This document shows, one piece after another, positions 43,423 to 51,727 of a stretch of DNA of 64,000 bases (position 1 is the first letter of the stretch; every line of letters begins with the position of its first letter). The position numbers were made by a program, and so were the translations under genes. Origin of the DNA: Nonomuraea sp. PA05 (lineage in GTDB: Bacteria; Actinomycetota; Actinomycetes; Streptosporangiales; Streptosporangiaceae). The notes under the pieces were generated by a model that saw only the letters and a list, made by a program, of their open reading frames with translations, was not told the DNA's origin and did not search any database. The stretch is from positions 1-64,000 of the forward strand of contig NZ_VSEY01000041.1 of NCBI RefSeq assembly GCF_008086045.1. Direction: 5' to 3'.

Positions 43423-45371
43423 TGGCGCCCGCGAAGGTGGTCCTGGCAGGTGCCACGGGCCACGGCAGGCACCATCTGGGCATCCTGCGCGAGCTGGCCG
43501 GCCGCGGCGTGGTCGAGCTGGTCGGCGTCTGCGACCTGCGGCCCGTCGAGGTGGACTTCTGCGCGCCCGCGCAGTCGTCCGACCTGGGCGCGCTGATCGC
43601 CAAGACCGGCGCGGAGTTCACGATCGTCTGCACGCCGATCAACACGCACGCCGACCTCGCCATCGCCGCGCTGCGCGCCGGCTCGCACGTGCTGCTGGAG
43701 AAGCCGCCCGCGCCCAGCCCCGCCGAGCAGCGCAGGATCGCCGAGGTCGTCGCGGAGACCGGGCTGGCCTGCCAGGTCGGGTTCCAGTCGCTCGGCTCCG
43801 CGGCCGTCCCCGCGCTACGCGGGCTGATCGCGAGCGGGCGGCTCGGCCAGGTGCGCGGCATCGGCGGCTGGGGCGCCTGGCACCGCCCGTCCGCCTACTT
43901 CACCCGCGCCCCCTGGGCGGGCCGGCGCCGCATGAACGGCGTGGACGTGATGGACGGCGCGCTGACGAACCCGTTCGCGCATGCCATCGCCACCGCGCTG
44001 GCCCTGCACGACAGCCCGATCGCGGAGATCGAGACCGAGCTGTACCGCGCCCATCCCATCGAGTCGGACGACACCTCCTGCGTGCGCGTCCGGCTGGCGG
44101 ACGGGTTCACGATCACCATGGCGGCGACGTTGTGCGCGCCCTACGTGGAGCCGCCGCCCGGCAAGAGCGTGCGCGGCGAGGCGCACCTGGTCGTGCGGGG
44201 CGACGCGGGCGTGGCCACGCTCACGTACACGCACGACCGGCTCAAGGTGGAGCTGCCCGACGGCTCGGTCACGACGACGGTGCACGACAGGGCGGGGCTG
44301 CTGGAGAACCTCATCGACCACGTCCGCACCGGCGCCGAGCTGCTGGTGCCGCTGGCGAGCACCGAGCGGTTCACGCAGGTGCTGGACGCGATCCGGCTCG
44401 CCCCCGAGCCGACGCCCATCCCCGAGCGGCACCAGGTCGTGCAGCGGGACGCCGAGGGCGAGGTGGTCGGCCGGCTGCTGCCCGGCGTCACCGAGCTGAC
44501 CCGGCGCAGCGCGACCGAGCTGGCGCTCTTCTCCGAGCTGGACGTGCCGTGGACGCGGGTGGAGCTCCTGGTGGCGGACGAGCCGGTGGCCGCCTACGAG
44601 GTGCGTCCCGACCTGCCCGCCACCGACTCGCCGCGCCCGTACCTGCACGCGGTGCGCACCCTCGGCGGCGTGCAGGTCACCCAGGTCCGGCCCGAGGACC
44701 ACGTGCACCACCTGGGCGTCGGGGTCGCGATCTCCGACCTCGGCGGGGTGAACTTCTGGGGCGGCCGCACCTACGTCAAGGACCAGGGGCCGACCTGGCT
44801 GGACGACCACGGCACGCAACGACACGTGTCCTTCACCCGTCTGGACGACGGCGGCTTCACCGAGCAGTTGGAGTGGATCGGGCCTGGCGACCGGCTGGTG
44901 GCGCGCGAGGAGCGCACCGTCACCGCGCGGCCCCTCGCCCACGGCTGGGCGCTGGACTTCGCGTTCACCCTGACGAACCTGACCGGCGCGCCGCTGGAGG
45001 TCAACAGCTCGGCCACCAAGGGCCGCGCGGGCGCGGGCTACGGCGGCTTCTTCTGGCGCGCGCCCGGCACCTCCGTGGACCGTGTCACCCTTCCGGGGGA
45101 CGAGCAGGCCGTGCACGGCAGCGTGTCCCCGTGGCTCGCCATGGAGGGCACCACGCCTGAGGGCCGGGACTGGACGCTCGTGTTCGCCCAGGCGGACGGG
45201 GACCCGTGGTTCGTCCGCGTGGAGGAGTATCCCGGGGTGGGGCAGGCGCTGGCGTGGGACCGGCCGCTCACGTTCGGGACCACGCTGACGAGGCGGGTGG
45301 TCACGGCCGTGCTGGACGGCCGGCTGGACGCGGACGCCGCGTCAGCCGTCGCCGCTGAGCTGCTGCGATGA
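43422..45371 (+). CDS. Gfo/Idh/MocA oxidoreductase fused to DUF6807 (PmoA-like) domain
   Basis: 649 residues from the ATG at 43422, which shares one base with the previous stop. Residues 1 to about 345 are a Gfo/Idh/MocA enzyme: VVLAGATGHGRHHLGIL, HVLLEKPPAPS (EKP) and MNGVDVMDGALTNPFAHAI. From about 375 to the end is a DUF6807 beta domain: YEVRPDLPATDSPRPYLHAV, DHVHHLGVGVAISDLGGVNFWGG, NSSATKGRAGAGYGGFFWR. DUF6807 proteins are often mislabelled methane oxygenase PmoA but occur in sugar-catabolic operons. The fusion suggests a two-domain enzyme on a modified sugar acid. Confidence 0.8.
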   Translation: MAPAKVVLAGATGHGRHHLGILRELAGRGVVELVGVCDLRPVEVDFCAPAQSSDLGALIAKTGAEFTIVCTPINTHADLAIAALRAGSHVLLEKPPAPSPAEQRRIAEVVAETGLACQVGFQSLGSAAVPALRGLIASGRLGQVRGIGGWGAWHRPSAYFTRAPWAGRRRMNGVDVMDGALTNPFAHAIATALALHDSPIAEIETELYRAHPIESDDTSCVRVRLADGFTITMAATLCAPYVEPPPGKSVRGEAHLVVRGDAGVATLTYTHDRLKVELPDGSVTTTVHDRAGLLENLIDHVRTGAELLVPLASTERFTQVLDAIRLAPEPTPIPERHQVVQRDAEGEVVGRLLPGVTELTRRSATELALFSELDVPWTRVELLVADEPVAAYEVRPDLPATDSPRPYLHAVRTLGGVQVTQVRPEDHVHHLGVGVAISDLGGVNFWGGRTYVKDQGPTWLDDHGTQRHVSFTRLDDGGFTEQLEWIGPGDRLVAREERTVTARPLAHGWALDFAFTLTNLTGAPLEVNSSATKGRAGAGYGGFFWRAPGTSVDRVTLPGDEQAVHGSVSPWLAMEGTTPEGRDWTLVFAQADGDPWFVRVEEYPGVGQALAWDRPLTFGTTLTRRVVTAVLDGRLDADAASAVAAELLR

Positions 45372-45401
45372 GCGAAGGGCCGCTGCCCGGCGGCCCTTCG
45401 C
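45372..45401 (+). terminator. Strong hairpin terminator of catabolic operon
   Basis: A perfect 12-bp stem, GCGAAGGGCCGC paired with GCGGCCCTTCGC across a 6-nt loop, starts right after the stop codon of the fusion gene. It is followed by CATATCTAAC rather than a T-run, as is common in high-GC actinomycetes. Confidence 0.8.
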
Positions 45402-45427
45402 ATATCTAACAGCAGGTGAATATTTTC

Positions 45428-45457
45428 TTGACCTGGCCGGGTGCCCCGTGTGACGAT
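45428..45457 (+). promoter_or_regulatory. Promoter of ABC exporter pair
   Basis: TTGACC at 45428-45433 and GACGAT at 45452-45457 are spaced by 18 bp. The -35 is good and the -10 is fair. It lies 32 bp upstream of the GTG start. Confidence 0.45.
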
Positions 45458-45488
45458 CTGGCTGTCGATCTTGGAGGCAGCGAGACCC

Positions 45489-47351
45489 GTGACCGACACG
45501 TACCCCAGGTTCTCCTGGCGTGATCTGAGCTGGACCGCCGTCCGCGACACCTTCGACGAGCGCGCACGCCTGCTTGCGTTGTTACGCTTCGGCCGCCCCC
45601 GCACGCTGGCCGCGCTGGGCACGACCGTCGTCGTGTCCGTCGCCGCCGCGCCCCTGACCGCCCTGTTCGCCCACGACGCGGTGGCCGCCATGTCCTCCGC
45701 GGGCTTCGATCCTGCGGCCCTGGTGTGGCCGGTGGCCGGGTTCGCGGCCGCGATGCTGGCCAAGGAGGCCGCCGGCATCCTCGCCCGGGCGCTGAAGGCG
45801 TCGGCGAGCAAGCGGATCGACGGCGTGGTGCGCTCCCGCGTACGCCGGATCGCCCTGCGTCCGGACGACATCGGCCACCTGGAGGACCCCGAGTTCCACG
45901 ACGTGGCCGTGCGCGCCGGCGACCAGGGCATCACCTGGCGGGTGCGCTCGCCCGGCGCCGCCAGTATCGGGCAGTTGGAGATCACCGCGCGGATGGCGTC
46001 GGCGGCGGCCATGGCGGTGGTGCTGGCCGCGTTCTTCCCCGTGCTGGCGGTGGTGCTGCTGGCGCTGTCGGTGCTGACCCGGTCGATCACCCGGCGGCAG
46101 TGGACGCACCTGGAGGCGGTCAAGGACGCCGCCACCCCAGAACGGCGCAAGGTCGACTTCTGGGCCGACCTGGCCGCCAGCCCCGACGCGGGCAAGGAGG
46201 TCCGGCTGTTCGGGCTCGCCGGATGGGTGAGCGAGCGGCGGCTGGACGCCCACCGCGCGTGGGAGGCCCGCCATTGGAGCACCCGCCGGCGGGTGCTGCG
46301 CAGCCAGAAGGCCACCTTCCTGCTCTCGATGCTGAGCGCCGGGCTCGGGCTGCTGGTGCCGGGGCTGGCCGCGCGGGCCGGGGAGCTGAGCATCGCCGGG
46401 CTGTCGCAGTGCCTGGTGGCGGCCTGGGGGATCTTCGAGATCTCCGTGATGGGCGGGGAGTCGTACGACATCGACTACGGCAAGACCGCCGTGACGGCGC
46501 TGCGGAGGCTGGAGGGCATGGCCGTCGGCGGCCCTTCGCACGCCGGCGCGGAAAGCGCTTCCCCCGGCCTTCCGCCGCTGGTGCGGTTCGAGGACGTGTC
46601 GTTCACCTACCCCGGCGCGTCCAGGCCCGTGCTGGACCGGCTGAACCTGACCATCCGGCCCGGCGAGCGGCTGGCCATCGTCGGAGGCAGCGGCGCGGGC
46701 AAGACCACGCTGGTCAAGCTCCTGTCCGGCCTGTACCGGCCCACCACGGGCCGCATCACCGCCGACGGGACCGACCTGCGCTCACTGGACGCCGGGGCGT
46801 GGCGGCGCTCGATGACGGCGTTGTTCCAGGACTTCGTGCACTATCCGCTCACCGCGCGCGACAACATCACGCTGGCCGCGCCCGAGGCCCCCGTGCCAGG
46901 GGACGACAGCCTCATGCGGCTCGTCCGGGCGGGCGGCGCCCAGCCGGTGCTCGACCGGCTGGAGTCCGGGCTCGACACCGAGCTGTGGCGGACCGGCGGC
47001 GACGGCCGCGACCTGTCGGGCGGGCAGTGGCAGAAGCTCGCCGCGATCCGGGCGCTGTACGCCGTGGCGCACGGGCGGCGCCTCGTCGTCCTGGACGAGC
47101 CCACCGCGCACCTGGACGTCAAGGCCGAGGCCCGCTTCCACGAGCAGGTGATCGGGTCGGTCGGGGGCGCGTCCGTCGTGCTGATCTCGCACCGGCTCTC
47201 CACCGTACGGCCCGCCGACCGCATCGTCCTGCTCCAGGACGGCCGGATCGCCGAGGAGGGCTCGCACGACGAGCTGATGAGGCTCGGCGGCGAGTACGCC
47301 CGGCTCTTCCGCCTTCAGTCGTCCAGGTTCCACTCCAGGGAGGCGCGATGA
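45489..47351 (+). CDS. ABC exporter half-transporter 1 (fused membrane and ATPase domains)
   Basis: 620 residues from the GTG at 45489, with GGAGG 11 bp upstream; an earlier ATG at 45441 overlaps the promoter. The N-terminal membrane domain has about six helices (LAALGTTVVVSVAAAPLTALF and others). The ATPase domain from about residue 365 has Walker A GGSGAGKTT, signature LSGGQWQKLA, Walker B LVVLDEPTAHLD and H-loop ISHRLSTVR. It is coupled to a second half-transporter and should form a heterodimeric exporter. No substrate gene is adjacent. Confidence 0.88.
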   Translation: MTDTYPRFSWRDLSWTAVRDTFDERARLLALLRFGRPRTLAALGTTVVVSVAAAPLTALFAHDAVAAMSSAGFDPAALVWPVAGFAAAMLAKEAAGILARALKASASKRIDGVVRSRVRRIALRPDDIGHLEDPEFHDVAVRAGDQGITWRVRSPGAASIGQLEITARMASAAAMAVVLAAFFPVLAVVLLALSVLTRSITRRQWTHLEAVKDAATPERRKVDFWADLAASPDAGKEVRLFGLAGWVSERRLDAHRAWEARHWSTRRRVLRSQKATFLLSMLSAGLGLLVPGLAARAGELSIAGLSQCLVAAWGIFEISVMGGESYDIDYGKTAVTALRRLEGMAVGGPSHAGAESASPGLPPLVRFEDVSFTYPGASRPVLDRLNLTIRPGERLAIVGGSGAGKTTLVKLLSGLYRPTTGRITADGTDLRSLDAGAWRRSMTALFQDFVHYPLTARDNITLAAPEAPVPGDDSLMRLVRAGGAQPVLDRLESGLDTELWRTGGDGRDLSGGQWQKLAAIRALYAVAHGRRLVVLDEPTAHLDVKAEARFHEQVIGSVGGASVVLISHRLSTVRPADRIVLLQDGRIAEEGSHDELMRLGGEYARLFRLQSSRFHSREAR

Positions 47352-49216
47352 CGCTGCGGAACAGCACCCGGATGGCCCGGCACACCCTGGCGCTGAGCCT
47401 GCGCGCGGACCGCCGCGTGACCTTCGCGGTGGGCGCCCTCGTGATGTTGCAGGCCGGGCTGGCGGCCGGCACCGCCTACGCCCAGCGGCACGTGGTCGAC
47501 GCGGCCGGCACCCACCTCCTCGCCGGTCTGCTGGCCGCGGTCGCGCTGGGGATGCTCTCCCACGCGCTGCAGATCATCGGCTGGCGCTTCTCCCACAACC
47601 TCCGCAACGACCTGCGCGACCGCGTCCAGATGGCGCTGGAGCAGGAGATCACCGAGACCGCGGCGAGCATCCCGACCGTCACCCACCTGGAGCGGGCCGA
47701 CTTCCTCAACCGCATCACCATGTTGCGGCGCGGCACGCTGGCGCTGTCGAAGACCGGCTGGGCGGCGGCGCACGCGGCCTCCACCCTCGTCGGGATCGGG
47801 CTGAGCCTGTGGCTGCTCATCGGCGTGCATCCCGCGCTCGCGCTTCTGGCGCTGGCGGCGCTGCCGATCCTGCCCCTGGCCAACCGGGCCACGCGCCTGC
47901 AACGCGAGGCGCTCGACGCCACGGTCGAGCCGCTGCGCCGCGAGGGCCTGCTGCACGACCTGTGCCTGAACCCCGACCCCGCCAAGGAGATCTGGATCTC
48001 CGGCAACGGGGCCGAGCTGGACCGGCACGCGCGCGCGTTGTGGAAGGAGGCGGCCGACCTCGAGGCCAGGGCGCGGCTGCGCGGGATCGGCGGCGAGATC
48101 GGCGCCTGGGCGTTCTACTACCTCATGCTGGGCGGGGCGCTGCTGCTCACAGGCCTGCTCCTGGCCCGCGGGCAGGCCACGCTCGGCGACGTGGTGCTGA
48201 TCATCTCGCTGGCCGGCCAGCTACGGGCGCAGCAGCAGAGCGCGATCTCCGCCATCGCGCTGGTCGCGGACGGCGGCCGGGTGGCCGAGCACCATCATTG
48301 GCTGCTCGGCTACGCGGCGGAGAACGGTGCCCGCCTCCCCGCGACGGCCTCCCCTGTGGCGGCCTCCCCCGCGGCGGCCTCCCCTGCGCGGGTCTCCCCC
48401 GCCCCGACCCGCCTCCCCGTGGCGACCTCACCCGTCCCGACTCGCCTGACCGCCGGAATCGAGCTGCGGGACGTCTGCTTCGCCTACCCCGGCACGGACA
48501 CACCGGTGCTCGACCACGTCGACCTCACCATCCCGGCGGGCGCCTCGCTCGGCCTGGTCGGCATCAACGGCGCGGGCAAGTCCACCCTGATCAAGCTGCT
48601 CACCGGCGTGCACCGGCCCACGTCCGGCGCGATCCTGGTGGACGGCGTGGACCTGCGCGACCTCGACCCGGCCGCCTGGTCCGCCGTGTGCACCGGCACC
48701 TTGCAGGACTTCCTGAAGCTCCAGACCCCGGTGTCCGAGTCGGTCGGCGCCGGCGACCTGCCCAGGATCGGCGACACCGCCCGCATCGAGCGGGCACTGT
48801 CGCGGGCGGGCGCGGACGGCATCGTGGACCTCCTGCCCTCGGGGCTGCGGACCCAGCTCGGGCGCACGTTCGGCGGCGCCGAGCTCTCGCACGGCCAGTG
48901 GCAGCGCATCGCCCTGGCCCGCGGCCTCATGCGCGAGGCCGCGCTGCTGCTGCTCCTGGACGAGCCCACGGCGGCGCTCGACCCGCAGGCGGAGCACGAC
49001 CTGTTCGAGCTGTTCGGGCGGCAGACCCGCGACTCGGCGGAGCGGGGGGCGATCACCGTGCTGGTCTCGCACCGGTTCTCGACCGTGCACATGGCCGACC
49101 ACATCGTCGTGCTGTCCCGCGGCCGGGTGGCCGAGCAGGGCAGCCACGACGAGCTGCTGGCGGCGGGCGGCGACTACGCCGACCTCTACCGGACGCAGGC
49201 CCTCGCCTACCGCTGA
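47348..49216 (+). CDS. ABC exporter half-transporter 2 with Ala/Ser/Pro linker
   Basis: 622 residues, ATGA overlap with exporter 1. The membrane domain begins TFAVGALVMLQAGLAAGTAYA. The ATPase domain has Walker A GINGAGKST, a slightly altered signature LSHGQWQR, Walker B LLLDEPTAALDP and H-loop VSHRFSTVH. Between the domains is an unusual linker of about 35 residues (repeats of SPVAASPAA type) coded by a short DNA repeat near 48340-48440. It pairs with exporter 1. The cargo could be a peptide, lipid or drug. Confidence 0.88.
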   Translation: MTLRNSTRMARHTLALSLRADRRVTFAVGALVMLQAGLAAGTAYAQRHVVDAAGTHLLAGLLAAVALGMLSHALQIIGWRFSHNLRNDLRDRVQMALEQEITETAASIPTVTHLERADFLNRITMLRRGTLALSKTGWAAAHAASTLVGIGLSLWLLIGVHPALALLALAALPILPLANRATRLQREALDATVEPLRREGLLHDLCLNPDPAKEIWISGNGAELDRHARALWKEAADLEARARLRGIGGEIGAWAFYYLMLGGALLLTGLLLARGQATLGDVVLIISLAGQLRAQQQSAISAIALVADGGRVAEHHHWLLGYAAENGARLPATASPVAASPAAASPARVSPAPTRLPVATSPVPTRLTAGIELRDVCFAYPGTDTPVLDHVDLTIPAGASLGLVGINGAGKSTLIKLLTGVHRPTSGAILVDGVDLRDLDPAAWSAVCTGTLQDFLKLQTPVSESVGAGDLPRIGDTARIERALSRAGADGIVDLLPSGLRTQLGRTFGGAELSHGQWQRIALARGLMREAALLLLLDEPTAALDPQAEHDLFELFGRQTRDSAERGAITVLVSHRFSTVHMADHIVVLSRGRVAEQGSHDELLAAGGDYADLYRTQALAYR

Positions 49217-49239
49217 CCCACCTCACCGCCCCGCGCCCC

Positions 49240-49317
49240 GCCTCAACCGCCCCGCCTCAGCCACCCGCCTCAGCCACCCGCCTCAACCGCCCGCCTCAGC
49301 CGCCCGCCTCGGCCGCG
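49240..49317. repeat. 13-bp tandem repeat between convergent genes
   Basis: Six copies of a 13-14 bp unit GCCTCAGCCACCC (variants GCCTCAACCGCCC, GCCTCGGCCGCG) run from 49240 to 49317. The array starts after the exporter stop and enters the last codons of the convergent TetR gene. A 13-bp unit shifts the frame, so changes in copy number would alter the TetR C-terminus. Confidence 0.85.
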
Positions 49318-49994
49318 TCCGGCTTGGCGGACTCGTCGGCCGGCCGGCCCGCGCCCGATTTGCCGCCCGACGTCGCCCTGAGCAGCCGCAACGCCCCCCG
49401 CGACAGGGCCGTCAGTATGTCGGCGGCCTCATCCAGATCGGGATAGCGCCCCTCCAGATGCCCCATGGCCAGCGCGTTGGTGGCCGCGTTGATCCCATCG
49501 GCGATCATCTCCAGCCGCCGCCGGTCACGTTCGTTGTCGGCCGTGTACCCGAGCGCGGCCAGGTCGGCGGCGTGATGCTCGCGATAGGCCGCAGCCGTCT
49601 CCACGGCGAAGTCGCGCAGCGACGAGGAGGGGTCGTGCCGCGCCCTGAGCTGGATCCGCAGCAGCTCGGGGTGCCGGCAGATGGACTCCAGGGGGATGCG
49701 GAACGTCTCGCGGTGCAGGTCGAGGTCGCCGGGGTGCTCGCGGGCCCTGCGCCGCGCCTCGCGCATCGAGTCGCGCAGCCGCTGCCCGCCCTCCTCCGCG
49801 AGCTCCCGCAGCAGCTCCTGCATGTCCTTGAAGTGCACGTAGAAACTGGACTGCGCGATGCCGGCGGCCTTGGCCACCTTGACCGTGCTGAGCCCCGCCT
49901 CACCCTCCTCGTCGAGGATCTCCAGCGCGGCGCGGATGAGCTTGCGCCTGGTCAGATCCTTCGCCTCGCTCCTCGTGAGCGGCGTGCTCGTCAT
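49296..49994 (-). CDS. TetR-family transcriptional repressor
   Basis: 232 residues from the ATG at 49994, with GGGAGGGAC upstream. An upstream in-frame start at 50186 would run through the operator and is rejected. Helix-turn-helix: KLIRAALEILDEEGEAGLSTVKVAKAAGIAQSSFYVHFKDMQELLREL. The C-terminal ligand domain is helical and ends in a disordered Gly/Ala tail touched by a DNA repeat. It is divergent from the peptide ABC operon and most likely binds the 30-bp palindrome between them. Confidence 0.9.
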   Translation of the reverse strand: MTSTPLTRSEAKDLTRRKLIRAALEILDEEGEAGLSTVKVAKAAGIAQSSFYVHFKDMQELLRELAEEGGQRLRDSMREARRRAREHPGDLDLHRETFRIPLESICRHPELLRIQLRARHDPSSSLRDFAVETAAAYREHHAADLAALGYTADNERDRRRLEMIADGINAATNALAMGHLEGRYPDLDEAADILTALSRGALRLLRATSGGKSGAGRPADESAKPDAAEAGG

Positions 49995-50039
49995 GAGTCC
50001 CTCCCCTCCCGTAACGATTGTCTCGCGCCACTTGTGCGG

Positions 50040-50069
50040 AATTTCACCGATAGTACTATCGGTGAAATT
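50040..50069. promoter_or_regulatory. 30-bp perfect palindrome, TetR operator
   Basis: AATTTCACCGATAGT is followed directly by its exact reverse complement, giving a 30-bp perfect palindrome centred between 50054 and 50055. It lies 46 bp from the TetR start and 33 bp from the peptide-binding protein start, so one site can control both promoters. Confidence 0.85.
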
Positions 50070-50101
50070 GCTCTCGGGGGAACTGCCGGGAGGAGGCGTG
50101 G

Positions 50102-51727
50102 ATGAAACGCTGGAGGACGCCGGCCACGCTGGCGCTTGCCGCGATGGTGTTGCTGGCGTGCAGCGGCCAGCGACCGGTCGAACCACAGTCCCAGTCCAGC
50201 GCGCCGGCCGCGACAGGCCCCGCGCAGGGCGGGCGCCTGGTCTACGCGCTCAGCGCGGACGCCAACGGGTTCAACCCGGTCACAGACCAGTTCGCGGCGC
50301 AGAGCTACAGCATGACTGGCACGATCATCGAGACCCTGGTGAGCGTGGACGCGGAAGGCGCGTGGAAGCCGAATCTGGCCGAGTCGCTCACCCCCAACAA
50401 GAAGTACGACGAATGGACGATCAAGGTCAGGTCGGGCATCTCCTTCTCCGACGGCATCTCGCTGACCGGTGACATCGTCAAGGCCAACCTCGAAGCGCAG
50501 AAGCGCTCCCCGCTGACCGCCGCGGCGATGATGCCGATCAAGTCGTTCGAGCTGCCGGACCCGATGACGGTCAAGGTGCTCCTGCACCAGCCGTGGGTGG
50601 CCTTCCCGTACCTGCTCACCGTGCAGACCGGCATGATCATCCCGCCGGCCTCGCTCAACGACCCCAAGACGGCCAGCCTCAAACCGGTCGGCACCGGGCC
50701 GTTCATCTTCAAGGAGTACGTGCCGGACAACCGCATGGTCGTCACCCGCAACCCGCGCTACTGGCGGGCGGGCCTGCCCTACCTGGACGAGGTCGAGTTC
50801 AGGATCCTGCCCGATACCCAGACCCGCGCCCAGACGCTCGAAGCGGGCGGCGTGGACGCCATCGGCACCTCCCGCGACGAGGACCTGACCAAGTTCGGCG
50901 CCATGAAGGACGCCTACTCCGTGCACCGGGCGCAGGGCATGGCCGTGGCCGAGTACATGTTCCTGCTCAACACCGCCGTGGCCCCGCTCGACGACGTACG
51001 GGTGCGCAGGGCGATGGCCCACGCCATGGACCGCGAGACCGTGATCAAGACCCTGCGCGGCGGCATGACCCAGCCCGCCGACGGCCCCTGGTCCAAGGAC
51101 TCCCCCTGGTACGCCCCCGGCGGCTACCCCACCTACGACCTGGCCAAGGCCACCGCCCTGGTCAAGGAGGTCGAGGCGGAGAAGGGCCCGATCCGCTTCG
51201 AGCTGATCTCCACCCCCGACCCGAACACCATGCAGGGCGTGGAGCTGGCCCAGGACATGTGGCGCAAGGCCGGCATCGAGGTGTCGATCAAGCAGGCCGA
51301 CCAGCCCGACCTGATCAACCGGGCCATCACCGGCAACTTCTCGGCCACCGTGTGGACCCAGTTCTCCGCGCAGGACCCCGACGGCGAGTACGTCTGGATG
51401 CACCAGGCCTACGCCAAGCCCGTCGGCGCCATATCGCTCAACATGACCAGGCTCAAGGACGACAAGCTGAGCGCCGCCCTGGACGCCGGCCGGATGAGCC
51501 CTGACGAGGCCACCCGCAAGCAGGCGTACGCGACCGTGCAGGAACGGCTGCGCGACCAGGTGCCGTACGTGTTCGTCGACCACCTCGACACCGGCGCGAT
51601 CATCGCCAAGACCAAGGTGCGCGGCATCGGCGAGCACCTGCTGCCCGACGGCGAGAAGGGGCTGCCACTGACCGGCTCACCCATCCCGTACCACCCGTTC
51701 GGCCAGCTCTGGGTCAGCGGCCAGTGA
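50102..51727 (+). CDS. Peptide/nickel-type ABC substrate-binding lipoprotein (family 5)
   Basis: 541 residues. The lipobox ends at Cys20 (LALAAMVLLAC). Family 5 blocks: RLVYALSADANGFNPVTDQ, WTIKVRSGISFSDGISLTGDIVKANLE, KPVGTGPFIFKEYVPDNRMVVTRNPRYWR, DVRVRRAMAHAMDRETVIKTLRGG. It binds oligopeptides or a similar ligand and feeds the permeases downstream. The next gene's GTG overlaps its stop. Confidence 0.92.
   Translation: MKRWRTPATLALAAMVLLACSGQRPVEPQSQSSAPAATGPAQGGRLVYALSADANGFNPVTDQFAAQSYSMTGTIIETLVSVDAEGAWKPNLAESLTPNKKYDEWTIKVRSGISFSDGISLTGDIVKANLEAQKRSPLTAAAMMPIKSFELPDPMTVKVLLHQPWVAFPYLLTVQTGMIIPPASLNDPKTASLKPVGTGPFIFKEYVPDNRMVVTRNPRYWRAGLPYLDEVEFRILPDTQTRAQTLEAGGVDAIGTSRDEDLTKFGAMKDAYSVHRAQGMAVAEYMFLLNTAVAPLDDVRVRRAMAHAMDRETVIKTLRGGMTQPADGPWSKDSPWYAPGGYPTYDLAKATALVKEVEAEKGPIRFELISTPDPNTMQGVELAQDMWRKAGIEVSIKQADQPDLINRAITGNFSATVWTQFSAQDPDGEYVWMHQAYAKPVGAISLNMTRLKDDKLSAALDAGRMSPDEATRKQAYATVQERLRDQVPYVFVDHLDTGAIIAKTKVRGIGEHLLPDGEKGLPLTGSPIPYHPFGQLWVSGQ

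Noticed and set aside
43422..45371. Calling the C-terminal domain methane monooxygenase PmoA
   Set aside because: The name is a legacy label of DUF6807. There are no membrane helices or copper sites, and the operon is for sugar acids.
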